DNA of 64,000 bases, from the NCBI GenBank assembly GCA_963921935.1, contig OY998175.1:207344655-207408654 (forward strand), in the 5' to 3' direction. The notes beneath the pieces were generated by a model. It made no database searches. It was not told where the DNA came from and was given only the letters and a program-made list of their open reading frames with translations. This document shows positions 22,551 through 32,971 of this stretch, in pieces; positions within the stretch are counted from its first letter, which is position 1; the number at the start of each line of letters is the position of its first letter. The translations under genes were made by a program, and so were the position numbers. The stretch is from Galeruca laticollis (lineage: Eukaryota; Arthropoda; Insecta; Coleoptera; Chrysomelidae).

Positions 22551-23995
22551 TGGCCGATTGCACCGACTTATTTTTATAGGACCATTAATAATGTATACTT
22601 TAAATTTGAATGCTCCTTTAACTTTAACGGATTTGCCCCACACATTTATGGAAAGTTTTTACTATGTGTCCCTAAACTGCAGTGACAATATGACAACGTC
22701 GCACTTTGCATGCGAATTTCTTTTCTTTTTGGTCGATTTGTAAAAGATTAACATTTCTAGTTGTAATTTGTGTTGTTGAGGAGACTTTCTCTGGTTATAA
22801 GATTTTACGTACTGTACTACATGGCTGAACCCAAAAAACGAATTAGGTCAATTAATTTCACGCCTAGAAAACAACACTCGTTGTTCTCTATTGTAGGTTC
22901 TAAAATATAAAAGCATTATTGAAAACAAACAAACAAACCAAGGCATTTCCAACAACGAAAAAAATGAAGCTTGGGATTGTTGGTTTTGTTAAACGAAATC
23001 TTCTGAAGAATTCTATTTCACTCATTTCGTAATAGGTAATAATTTGGTCTTGGTTTGATTCTGCGTGGATATCCATATTCAATAAAGCCTTGTACTTCAA
23101 TGTCATCATTTCATTAGAAACTAGAGTTTCTTATCTGAAGATTAGAAAGAAAATGTTTATCACTTCCACTGAAATATTTTAACTTATGTTTGCTAATGAA
23201 ACTTTAATTGGAGAAATTTCGTCTCTTATGAAAGGGCGCTTAAAAGAACGCTTCACGGTATTGTAGTAATTTGGTGTATTAGTCCACTTTGGAGCCACGC
23301 TCTACCAATGCGTGAGTAGTGACGCCTTGAATAAACGCGCTGTTGTCAAAGACGGTGCACTGTAGTGAAGTTCTTTTATCCTGATCAAAACCAATGAAAA
23401 ATAGGGTAAAATAATACTCCATTTGTGAAGGAGTATCTATTACTATTGCAATAGTGGGTTTTAAAGACACAGTATGCAATTCCTACCGGCTACTTACCTT
23501 TATAAAGTTCAAATTAATACAAAACACTTCTTTAAAAACACAATAAAATACGACTTTATAGCTGGACCAAAACCGGTCCTGCTTTTTGCACTTGTATGAA
23601 TATAATATATTGGCAATATCACTTCTACGGTCACTGTTCTTTCACTAAAATAGTGTCTGTCGTTGATCCGTCGAAGGAACATTTCTGTTCTGTTCCTACG
23701 AATTCGTAATGAGAAATTTCTTGTAATCAGAAACGGAAATTAAAATGTCACTCTGACTTTTTCTCTTTCTTGCCACTTGATCCTTTTTTAATCGGACATA
23801 CCGAAGACAGTTCTCGCTAACTGTCACGATCCATTGAAGAGTCGGCGTTAAAATGCATATGTTTATTATTTTTCTATTAAAGAATATGAATTCCGAACAG
23901 GTATACTAAACTGAGATGCATTGAGCTGAAAATGTTATCGAGATATTAAAGCTTCATTAAATGGTACTTTAAAAAATAGTCGGTGCAATCGGCCG
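22551..23995 (-). mobile_element. Degraded PIF/Harbinger element, 1445 bp
   Basis: Terminal inverted repeats of about 50 bp start TGGCCGATTGCACCGACT on the left and CGGCCGATTGCACCGACT (complement) on the right. A TAA trinucleotide flanks both sides (22548-22550 and 23996-23998), as expected for PIF/Harbinger. A minus-strand frame at 22900-23109 contains YYEMSEIEFFRRFRLTKPTI, which fits the start of a Harbinger transposase. The rest of the enzyme is not readable. Confidence 0.75.
22942..23109 (-). pseudogene. PIF/Harbinger transposase N-terminal fragment
   Basis: MSEIEFFRRFRLTKPTI resembles the conserved F-RFRLTK-T segment that opens HARBI1-type transposases. Only about 55 residues are readable, and no DDE residue is visible. 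Confidence 0.55.
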
Positions 23996-24480
23996 TAAGT
24001 AATTTTTAACGAAATTTATTGCATTTTATTCTATCTACTTTGAATTAATCGCGAAAACGCATGTTACGTCACGTCTCTGTAGATATTCTATTGTGTTTAT
24101 GTTTAAAAAGAAGAAAGTCAACAATAAATTTTTCGTGTATCAAAAATATGAATAGCTAGAAGTAGAAGATATGACATTACAAATATTATAATAGTGGCGT
24201 TCGATTTGCAGGTTCGCTCACGATGAGTACCCGATAGTGACACAACAAATTTAAATAGAACGCTTGCATGTACACCATATAACCTAAAAAAATAGTTTCT
24301 ATCGTTATTTATTTGTGATTTTTGGTTTCTTGTTTCTTATGAAGATACTATTCTATACGCTTTTGATGAACAAATAAGTCTAAAACAAAAAATAAACCAA
24401 ATTTTAGGTTATAATAAAAATTATTTTTTAGGGATTACAAGCGTATAGAAAGAAAAATATTACTCGATTCACAAAATCCA
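23996..24480. other. Non-coding stretch, nothing recognised
   Basis: AT-rich, no convincing gene or repeat. Confidence 0.5.
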
Positions 24481-24484
24481 TTTT

Positions 24485-24590
24485 GATATACAGGAAGACC
24501 TGTTCATTACCTATTACAGACTAAATAAAGAAGTTTTTAGGGAATTAATTCGTGAACATTCCTGGAAATGCAAACGCTTGATCATTTGGA
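24485..24590 (+). pseudogene. Second PIF/Harbinger transposase fragment
   Basis: A short plus-strand stretch reads YRLNKEVFRELIREH, which fits the same N-terminal region of Harbinger transposases. It is preceded in another frame by DSQNPF. It is not the same copy as 22551-23995. Confidence 0.5.
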
Positions 24591-24868
24591 TGGAAGGTAT
24601 AATTTCTATTGATTGTTCAGTGAAATGGGTAGATCAAGTGAGTGTATTGAAACGTCAAGTGTGTCATACTGTCACTAATAATGATATGTCTGTTCAAATA
24701 ATGTTTGAAGCTTGTATAATATTTAGTTTAATAATAAAAGATTAAACTATATAACATCTACGTTACTGGTTCCCCATAAATATAAATACGTATTAAACAT
24801 TGATATAATGAAATATAAATAATCAATAAGGTTTATTGTAATTTTTGAATAAATTATTATTATACATT

Positions 24869-25283
24869 TGTAACATACTGTTATGAAACCGCACACTGGT
24901 GTAGTCCCTGAATCCGACTCTGTCCATGAAAGTTAAAATTTTGGCGAAAGTGCAGGGATTTCTCCGATCTGTTTACCATTTTTTTGTTAGCCGCAATCTA
25001 GAAGGATTCAGAAAAAAGGCACTAATATATAAGAGAGGCTACCTACCAACGGAGTTATAGTTTATAAATTGATCTCGTGAGATACACATTGATCAAAATA
25101 GTTTAAGTATAAACAGTAGTGACGTGTTTGTATAAATTAGTGTAAGTGAATGTACTGTGTATCTAATATAAATTAGAGAATAGTTTAGTGAATAAATAAA
25201 TTAAGTGAGTAGACATACCGTGTGTATAAATTTATCCTACCCGTCGTAATAAAAACTTTTAAATAAATAAGCAAAACATTACA
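24869..25283 (+). repeat. 5' LTR of gypsy element E
   Basis: About 415 bp from TGTAACATACTG to AAAACATTACA, placed because a primer-binding site follows at once. A TATATAAG box near 25026 fits an LTR promoter. The second LTR is not in the window, so the left end is inferred from the TGTAAC/ATTACA pairing. Confidence 0.7.
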
Positions 25284-25284
25284 T

Positions 25285-25301
25285 TGGTGTCAGGTGTGGG
25301 G
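25285..25301 (+). other. Primer-binding site, tRNA-Leu-like
   Basis: TGGTGTCAGGTGTGGGG lies one base after the LTR. The first 12 bases equal the primer site of element D on the other side of the window. It fits a tRNA-Leu with a GTCAGG/CCTGAC acceptor stem. Confidence 0.7.
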
Positions 25302-25308
25302 TAATATA

Positions 25309-26328
25309 CGAGGTCTGGCTATTAAATAACGAGACTGGTTACGAAAAAGGATTTTATTATAAAAATTATTCTACATTCGAATGCTCCCTTCAATATTTTC
25401 CCCTCCCCTCGCCACACACCTTTCCATACGTTTTTCCATTGATCGAAGCAGTGCTGGAAGTCTTCTTTAGGCGCTCTGCCGTTTTTTGCTTTACCGCTTC
25501 CATCGACTCAAATCGGGTCACTTTCAAAGCAGATTTTATCTTCGGAAACAACAAAAAAGTCGCACGGTGCCAGATCTGGTGAGTACAGCGGGTGTTCGAG
25601 CACTGGAGCGCGCTTACTGGCCAAATACTGCTTCACAGATAGCGCGTTATGGGCAGGTGCGTTGTCCACGTTTCGTCGCAACTAATAACGTTTTTCATCA
25701 GTCCGGGATCTTCTTCTAACCTTTTAAGGAAATCCAAGCAGACCCCTTGATGCAAGAGCTTTTGGTCAGGAGTTGGATTTTTTGGCACCAACTTCGCAGA
25801 CTTTTGTCATGTGTAATTGCTCGTTTAAAATTTTTCTAACCGTTTCTTTATAGGCGTTTACAGCCTCGACAATCATCCGGATGCTCATTTGACGATCTGC
25901 ACGCACAATTTGGTGGATTTTGGTCACTGTTTCTGGAGTTGAAACAGTCACAGGGCGACCTAGGAGCTGGTCATCTTCAGTGTTCTCTCGGCCCTCACTA
26001 AAGCGCTTACACCACTTAAAAACACGCCCACGAGATACAGAATTGTCCCCATAGGCCTCTTGCAAAAATTTATAGCACTCAGTCGGAGTTTTTTTCAATT
26101 TAACAAGAAATTTTGGATTGATACCTTGCTCCTTTTTGTCGTCACACATGGTTTTCGGCATGACTAAAAACACGTTCGTTTCAAACCGCTACTGCATAAA
26201 TACTATAATAGTGACGGAAACGTGTTTTGGGACATGCATAGACAAGATATCTAGATACCCAACGCACTATTCGTTTTTTACCCCACCCGTCTAGGCGCGC
26301 AGTCTCGATATTTAATAGCCAAACCTCG
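25309..26328 (-). mobile_element. Mariner element, internally deleted, 1020 bp
   Basis: Inverted ends CGAGGTCTGGCTATTAAATA (left) and CGAGGTTTGGCTATTAAATA (complement of right) bound the insertion. A minus-strand transposase part runs 25766-26173: the two helix-turn-helix regions with TECYKFLQEAYGDNSVSR, the linker LLGRPVTV, and IVEAVNAYKETVRKILNEQL. Further left on the same strand, SCDETW and later EHPLYSPDLAPCDFF are readable in other frames, but the middle with the second catalytic Asp is gone. Full-length mariners are about 1.3 kb. The target TA is imperfect on the right. Confidence 0.88.
25766..26173 (-). pseudogene. Mariner transposase N-terminal half
   Basis: A 135-codon minus-strand frame covers the paired DNA-binding domain. 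The GRPVTVSTPETV linker is typical of mariner. The frame ends KVCEVGAKKSNS at about 25766, before the catalytic domain. Non-functional because the catalytic core is deleted downstream. Confidence 0.85.
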
Positions 26329-26349
26329 TTAATAAATAGCTACGTGAAA

Positions 26350-27465
26350 ATGGCCAAAAGACTAAGAGACCTGAAAGTGACGGAACTAAGAGTAAAATTG
26401 GAAAATCGCGAGTTGGAAACGTCCGGTAAGAAAAGTGAATTAGTAGAAAGACTTAAAGTGGCACTGGGAAATGACGGGTTTGATCCAGAAACATTTTTAT
26501 TCAATGACGAGGCTTCCACCTTAACCTCGTCAATTTCTACTAACGTGGACGAGAACATTTCAACTATAAAGAGCGATATTTCCACTATAAAGAACGATAT
26601 TTTTACTAATATGGACGAGAAGATTTCCACTAAGAACAACGACATTTCTTCCGATATCTTATCGTTGAAAAATTACATTGCTGCTGATGTTGAGAATAAA
26701 ATTTCGTCTCTAAAATTGGATATTGAGGATAATATGACAACGAGGGACGAGAAAATCGAGAATAAGATGACAATGATGAACGATAAAATAAAATAATAAA
26801 ATCAGACATTCAAAATAAGATGACAACGATGGACGAGAAAATCAAGAAGTTGGAGGGAAAGATTGCCGATTCAAAAGCACGAGGCTCGCCAGAGGAAGAA
26901 AAGAAGACCGATCAAACAAAATCTTGTAAGCCAGAAAAACACTCTAAATTAGAAGACATTGGCAGTTTCACCCGCGTCAAGGCCCCAACGTTAGATGGAA
27001 AAATGTCGTGGACCAATTATGTAAAACAGTTTGAAGCAGCCGCTAGAGTGAGTAATTGGTCCGATAAGGAGAAAGCAGTGAACTTAACCATCGCGCTTCG
27101 GGGAGATGCCTTAGATGCATTTCAGACGATACCAGTTGAAGAAACGCATGACTTCGAGCAGTAGAAGAAGAGATTGGACATGCGATATGGTCACGAACAT
27201 CTAGAACTTTTGTATCGATTCCAGCTGAAGAACCGAAGGCGGAAACGTGACGAAATCCTTCAAGAGTATGAACTGGATATTGCCCGACTAGTTCGATTTG
27301 CTTATCCATCAGCACTAGAGAGGACATGATGGAATGTTTGGGTATCCAGGCATTTACTGACGGCTTATGTGACCACAATATGGAGAGGACGCTTCGATTA
27401 GCCCATCCCACAACATTGGTCGATGCGTTGATTGCTGCTCTTGAATATGAAGCAGCCACGATGGA
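26350..27465 (+). pseudogene. SAP-domain Gag of gypsy element E
   Basis: From the ATG at 26350, residues 4-38 (RLRDLKVTELRVKLENRELE and onward to LVERLKVAL) form a SAP-type DNA-binding helix pair. A coiled-coil stretch of repeated I-S-T-K-N-D heptads follows. After a frameshift near 26800, a retrotransposon Gag capsid begins (TRVKAPTLDGKMSWTNYVKQ and WSDKEKAVNLTIALRGDALD), then after a stop at 27162 RLDMRYGHEHLELLYRFQLK and, in the next frame, TDGLCDHNMERTLRLAHPTT. Gag ends at about 27465, where hAT sequence takes over. Zinc knuckle and pol are absent. Confidence 0.75.
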
Positions 27466-27691
27466 GTCACTGTTCAAAACGACGCCTCTCAACGATTTTT
27501 GGTGCAGAATTCGTGATAAATATCCAATGCTTTCCAAAGTGGCTCTGAATATTCTTCTCCCGTTCCTAACAACATATTTGTGGGAAACAGGATTCTCAAC
27601 CTATGGTGCCGCGAAAACAAAATACCGCAATAGAATGGACGCCGAACCTGATATGAGACTTCAATTGTCTTATATCAAATCTGATAGATAG
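27326..27691 (+). pseudogene. Chimeric frame: Gag end joined to hAT dimerisation domain
   Basis: A continuous 121-codon frame starts as Gag (LVDALIAALEYEAATME) and turns at about 27465 into the C-terminal hAT dimerisation region (FWCRIRDKYPMLSKVALNIL, LPFLTTYLWETGFSTYGAAK, TKYRNRMDAEPDMRLQLSYI), as in ZBED5-type hAT proteins. It runs into the LINE insertion at 27683. Two unrelated elements were thus joined in frame. Confidence 0.7.
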
Positions 27692-27702
27692 ATAGATAGA
27701 TA
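27683..27702. repeat. (GATA)n tail of the LINE
   Basis: About five GATA units directly at the insertion point, forming the 3' tail on the LINE strand. Confidence 0.85.
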
Positions 27703-27759
27703 TGGATTATCGACGCATCGGTATCTATGACCTTTTAGCGTCTTTACTTTATGTGATAT

Positions 27760-30700
27760 TATATGAGTGTTTTCTTATTTTATATTAACCTGTATAAGTT
27801 GGTATCTTTTAAGTATCCTAGTAGTGGTTCTAAGTATTCTTCTGAGAAAAGTAATTTGATATTCGTAGGTAGATTATATTTGGTTCTATATTGTGTATAT
27901 TTCCTGTATAATTATATGTTCAACGTTAATTGTAGAGTTACAGGTCTGACATATTGGAGGTTCTGCGGCTGATAGTGAATATTCATGAGTTAACTTTGTG
28001 TGTCCAATTCTTAGTCTTGTGAGGATTATCTTATATTTTCTTGGTAGGTTATGTATTTGCCTTTTGTTAAAGTGAGTGTCTTTGATTTCGTAGAGTTTAT
28101 TGTCTCCTTCTTGAAGGTCCCACTCTAACTGAATTAGGTTCCTAGTCAGTTTAACGGAATGATTGTTCAGATCATTTAGGTTTAGTACATTTATCATGTT
28201 TGCATTTGTTCTTTCGCCAGGAAGTCTGCCCTATCATTGCCTTTAATACCTATATGACTAGGGATCCAAAGGAATATGATTTCTTTATTTTTAATTTTTG
28301 CTTTCTCTAACTGATAGTTTATTTCTTTGGCGAGAGGGTGACCTGGGTTGTATGCTTTAATAGAATCAAGTGAGCTCATGGAGTCTGTTGCTATTAGCCA
28401 TTTGCGATAATCAGTAGTTGTGATGAAATCCATTGCTTTATGTATTGCAAATAGTTCTGATGTAAATATTTCAGTTGATTTATGGAGACTAAAACTGTTT
28501 TCTGATGTTTTTGTGTGATAAGCAGCGCCTACTTTTTCATTCGATTTGGAGCCATCTGTGTAAATAATTTGATTTAGTGTTCCATGGTCGGAAATTGTAA
28601 GGGCTGTAGTCATAAGACAGGGGTTGAGTCTATGTCAAATTTCTTTATATCGATAATCTGCTCCAGGTTTGTATTTTTTGTTTGTGGGTTTTATATTTGA
28701 GTAACGAAATTTGTTGAAGGAAGGATGTTGTTTTTTGAATGTTGAGGAGTTCACAGTAGATTCCGTTAATGGGGCTTGTGTGGAATGCTCCTATGGCCAT
28801 TCGAATTGCAGAGTTCTCTTATGGGGCAAGTTTTTGTAGGTAACTTTTTGGGGCACATGAGTATGCTATGGAACCATAATCTATTTTAGATTTTATTGTT
28901 GCTTGGTATACATTTATTAAAGATTCCTTGCTTGCTACCCATTTTGTATTTCATAACATGCGTATCATTCTGAGGTATTTTGTACATTTTTGTTGTAGTT
29001 CTTTTATGAGTCGAAGGTGAGACCTAGAAATTTGTGGTGTGTATTACTACTGAATGTATTGATTGTTGATAGTTATGTTAATATTTTCTGTACAGTTTCT
29101 TTTGCGACAAAAATGAACGCCAGTTGACTTGTTTGATGAGAATTCTAGATTGTTATTATTTGCCCATCCCTGCAATAGATTAACGCAGCTTTGTAGATTA
29201 TGTATGTTAATTTCTGAGTCAGAAGCTGAATGATGGATAAGTAAATCATCTGCATAAAGTCTAAAATTGATATTAGATGGCATGATATTTTTTATACTGT
29301 TAGTTGCAAGTATAAAGAGGGTTGGACTCAAGACAGAACCTTGAGGTACTCCTGAGTTCTGGCTAAGTATTCCTGATGTTTTGTTTTTTATTCGTACCAG
29401 AAAAATTCTCTCTGTGAGGAAGTTGAGTATGAAGATAAGCATTGATCCCACTATATTGAATTTTTCGAGCGCATTTACTATACTTAGCCTGTTTTTGTAT
29501 CGAAGGCTTTATTCATATCAAGGAATAGTGCGTTGGTGTGTCTTTGGTGTCGGAAGGCGTTTTATAGATCAATTTCAAAGCCTATTAGATAATCGTTAGT
29601 TGAAAATTCTTTTCTAAATCCTGCTTGTTCAGGGATGAGGAGATTATGCTTTTGTAGGTACCAAGTTAGTCTGTTGTTGATGATCTTTTCTATTAGTTTA
29701 CATAGATGACTAGTGAGAGCTATTGGTCTGTAGCTTTCTTTTCTGCATATAGGTTTTCCTGGTTTGTAGACTGGAATGAGTATTAATAATTTCCATGCCC
29801 TGGGAATTTGGCCGTTTTCCCATATTTTGTTGTATAATTGGAGTAGGCTATGCATTCCATTTTCGGGTAGATTTTTTATCATAGATATCCTTATGTTGTC
29901 TGGTCCAGGAGCTGTGTCTTTTTTGTTCTTCAAGGCATAGGTTTGTTCATTTATTGTGATTGGCAGGTTGTATGACATATTTACCGGTTGTATTCGCTTT
30001 TTTGTGACAATATGGTGGCTAGGATATTCGTAGTATATTGTAGAGAGTTGATTGGCGAATATCTGACTCATATGCTCTTTGTCATCGGTCCATACACTGT
30101 TCTCTATTAGGCCTGATAAGTTTCTGGTAGGCGTGCCTTTTAATTTGATTATTTTGTTCCATGTCTTTTGAGCTGGCGTTAGAGTTGATAGAACTGGTGA
30201 ACTTGTTCCAAGAAGACAATTTCGTCTCTTTTATAATCCTTTCTGCTTTTGCTCTGGACTTTCTAAAATTTATAAAATTGTAGCTTGTTGGTTGGCGCTT
30301 AAACATGTTTAATGCGCTTTTTCTTTCCTTTATTGCTTTCTACATTCTTCGTTCCACCATGGCACAGGAGATTTGTTTGGAATGATTTTTAATTCTGGTG
30401 GGTTGATTTCATGTGCTTCAATGATGGATTGAGTAATAATATTTACAGCTTTATCAGTTCCTAAAAGGTCGATGTTGAGGGCCGTATACTGTAGTTTAAA
30501 ATTTTGCCAGTATGTTTTTTTGTGATTTAATCTAATACTTGGATTAGGGGAGTTTTCCCATAGTAATTTTTCTAGGAGGACCGGGAAGTGATCGCTCCCA
30601 TGTGTATCATCTAGGGTGCTCCATTAATAGTTTGTTGAGAGAATTTGGGAACATAGTGTAATGTCTAAACATGAAAGTGAGGATGTAGATTAAGATATAT

Positions 30701-31211
30701 AGGTGGGAGAGTCATCGTTAAATATATGAAGATTTTCATTTTCGATTATATTTTCTATAATTCTGCCTCGTTGGTCTGTATGAGTTGAATCCCATATGGT
30801 GTTGTGGGCGTTCAAATCTCCGGTCAGGATTATTGGGGATGGTAACTGATGTATAATATTTGTTATGTCATTTGCATTGATTTTAGCTGATGGAAGAAGG
30901 TAGAGAGTACAAATAGTAGTTTCTATATTTCCGACGATGGTGACTGCAAGAGCCTCTAAGTTGGTGTTGAGGTTTTTCCTTTTATAGGGATAATATTCTT
31001 TTATGAGTAGAGCTACGCCTCCTGAGGCTCTGAAGAAATCAGTGCGGTCTCTTCTCTCTATATTGAAATCTGATATTTTACATTGGTCAGTGGTTTTAAG
31101 ATTGGTTTCTTGAACGGAAACTACCTGGGGATGGTGTGTATTGGTAAGTAATTTGAGTTCTTCTGAGTGATTTTTAATACCGTTTAAGTTCCAGTGGATT
31201 ACCTTATTCAT
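27760..31211 (-). pseudogene. LINE ORF2 (endonuclease, RT, RNase H)
   Basis: The ATG at 31211 overlaps the ORF1 stop. The AP endonuclease (30690-31211) shows WNLNGIKNH, SVQETNLK and ILTGDLNAHNTIWDS and ends at a stop just after SPTYIS; homology continues in frame. RT runs from about 30071 to 28700 in pieces, with APGPDNIRISMIKNLP, ESYRPIALTSHLCKLIEK, SGVPQGSVLSPTLF and an intact YADD near 29245-29257. RNase H (28194-28613) keeps YTDGSKSN, ELFAIHKAMD, IATDSMSSLD and GNDRADFLAK. The end has a CQTC...H motif. At least four lesions. Confidence 0.9.
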
Positions 31212-32415
31212 TTTTATTGGGTTTATTTAGCTTACGATCTTTAGAGCTGTTGCGACCGGAAGAGGTACTTTTCGAGGATAAAGAGACAGAGGATTTTTCT
31301 CTGTTTAAGATAATATGTTTGTCATTTGTTTCACTTGTGATTTTACTGCTAGAGGTAGTAGTTGAGACATTTTTGGGAAGAGGCGGAGTTTGTTTTTTGG
31401 GGTGATTAAATTTCGGAGGGATTTTAATGGGTAAGGGAGGTGGGTGGGTTTGTTGGGATTGTCGGGAAGGGTTATTGGTTTTTAGGCATGATGATAGGGG
31501 GTTTAGGGGTTTAGGGGTCTGGGATGAGGTTGATGGGGTTGAGGAAATAGCGGTTTTATTACTGTCTTGTTCTCTCCTTAAGATTCCTGAAACTGTAGTA
31601 TCGAAAGCTGGATTTTGTAGTTTGTATCTTTTTTTTTGCTTCAAAGTATGGTATTTTTTCTGTTACTCTGATTTTTTGTATATTAAGTTTCATTTTGAAT
31701 ATTTGGCATCCTTTGTACCGCGTAGCATGTTCTTCTAGACAATTAACACATTGAGGGGGCGGATTGCATGGATTTTCTTCATGAAATGCTTTTCCGCATC
31801 TGGGGCAGATGGCTTGATTTCTGCAGTTATCCGATGTATGCCCAAACCTTTCACAGTAAAAACAGCGGAGGGGGTTTGGTATGTAAGGGCGGACCCTTAA
31901 GTTTATGTATCCAGCTTTGATTTTTTCAGGTAGATTTAAAGTTTTGAAAGTTAATAGTAAGGTAGCTGATGGCGCTATTTTTCCATCTATTTTGGTGTTT
32001 AGTCTTTTAACTTCTATCACACTTTGGGGTTGCAAATTCTCCAGTATTTCTGCTGTATCACAGTTCAATAAATCTCTGCAGGTGATAACTCCTTTTACTA
32101 CGTTTAGTGGGGTTCGACTGTAACTTCCATATCGTTTAACTTGTTTATTAATTTTGTTTTCTCAGATTGTGCTTGATTCTTAACTTTTATCAGTAGTGTT
32201 CCATTTCTTAGTTTTTTCGTATTTTGAGTTTCTCCTATTAAAGAGGTAAGTGATTTATGGATTATGAAAGGTGATACTTTCTCAAAACTGTCTTCTTTTC
32301 TGGTGATTATATAGTACTTTTCATAAAATATTGGGTTTTCATATATTTCTGGTGAATATGTTCGAGGTCTCTTTTGAGACCCGTGTGAAGGAGGGTATTC
32401 TGAAAATAAGCTCAT
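31204..32415 (-). pseudogene. LINE ORF1 (RNA-binding Gag-like protein)
   Basis: Starts MSLFSEYPPSHGSQKRPRTY at 32415. An RRM-like region is followed, after a one-base frameshift near 32105, by three zinc knuckles (CFYCERFGHTSDNC, CPRCGKAFHEENPC, CVNCLEEHATRYKGC). A second frameshift lies in an A-run near 31640, after which a Pro/Ser-rich tail ends KLNKPNKNE. ORF1 proteins coat LINE RNA and chaperone target priming. Confidence 0.82.
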
Positions 32416-32971
32416 AGATTGATCCCACGAGTAGCCTAGGAATTATTCGGTCCATCGAATCAGAGCCTGGATACCTCGATAAGGCTGTTTCATCCAGAGG
32501 GTGCCCGCTATCTGGAGGAACCGTTTACGACTCACTCGGCAGAGCCATGCATCCATCGGCACGGCGTCTCACACCTTGAGATTGCCCACATTTAAGGACA
32601 AATACAGGACGACACAAACGTGATTGGGGTACCTCGGGAGTGTCAAGCCCGTGCCCTCATTGAAGAAGAAAGACTTACCTCTCAGGCCCCCTGAGGGGAT
32701 ATCAAATCTAACATCAACCAGTTGATAAAAAAAAAACAGTTTCATTCCTCCCATTAGTTAGATTTTTTTTCTTTTTTAGTATCTTCTATAATTATACTTG
32801 TTATATAGTAATTTACTAAGTAAAGTAATAAGTAGTAACTGTTAAATTGTACTTTTATTATGCTTATTAATAAAGAATAGATTTCTAAAAACAATTGTTT
32901 TATTCTAGGGTTCCGACAAGAATTTCGCTTTCCAAAAGGATTCCGTCACCAAAAAACTTTGAGAATTGCTG

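Larger units (their letters stand above)
27683..32698 (-). mobile_element. I-like non-LTR retrotransposon (LINE), about full length
   Basis: A 5016-bp minus-strand LINE is flanked by an 11-bp target duplication ATATCAAATCT (27672-27682 and 32699-32709). The 3' tail is a tetranucleotide run (GATA on the plus strand) instead of poly(A). It has a 5' UTR (32416-32698), ORF1 with zinc knuckles, and ORF2 with endonuclease, RT and RNase H. The RNase H domain and tandem-repeat tail suggest the I group. Several stops and frameshifts make it defective. Confidence 0.9.
27466..32971 (+). mobile_element. 3' end of a hAT element, split by a LINE
   Basis: The hAT coding end is at 27466-27682 and resumes at 32699 with IKSNINQLIKKKQ and a stop near 32754. 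A 3' untranslated part follows, and the terminus ends TTTGAGAATTGCTG at 32971, the complement of a CAGCAATTCTCAAA hAT end. An 8-bp target duplicate (TATTAGAG, 32972-32979) would be expected, but its left partner is absent because the 5' part of the element is missing. Confidence 0.7.

Noticed and set aside
31427..31738. Plus-strand Gly/Val-rich frame
   Set aside because: Antisense of the Pro/Ser-rich ORF1 tail of the LINE.
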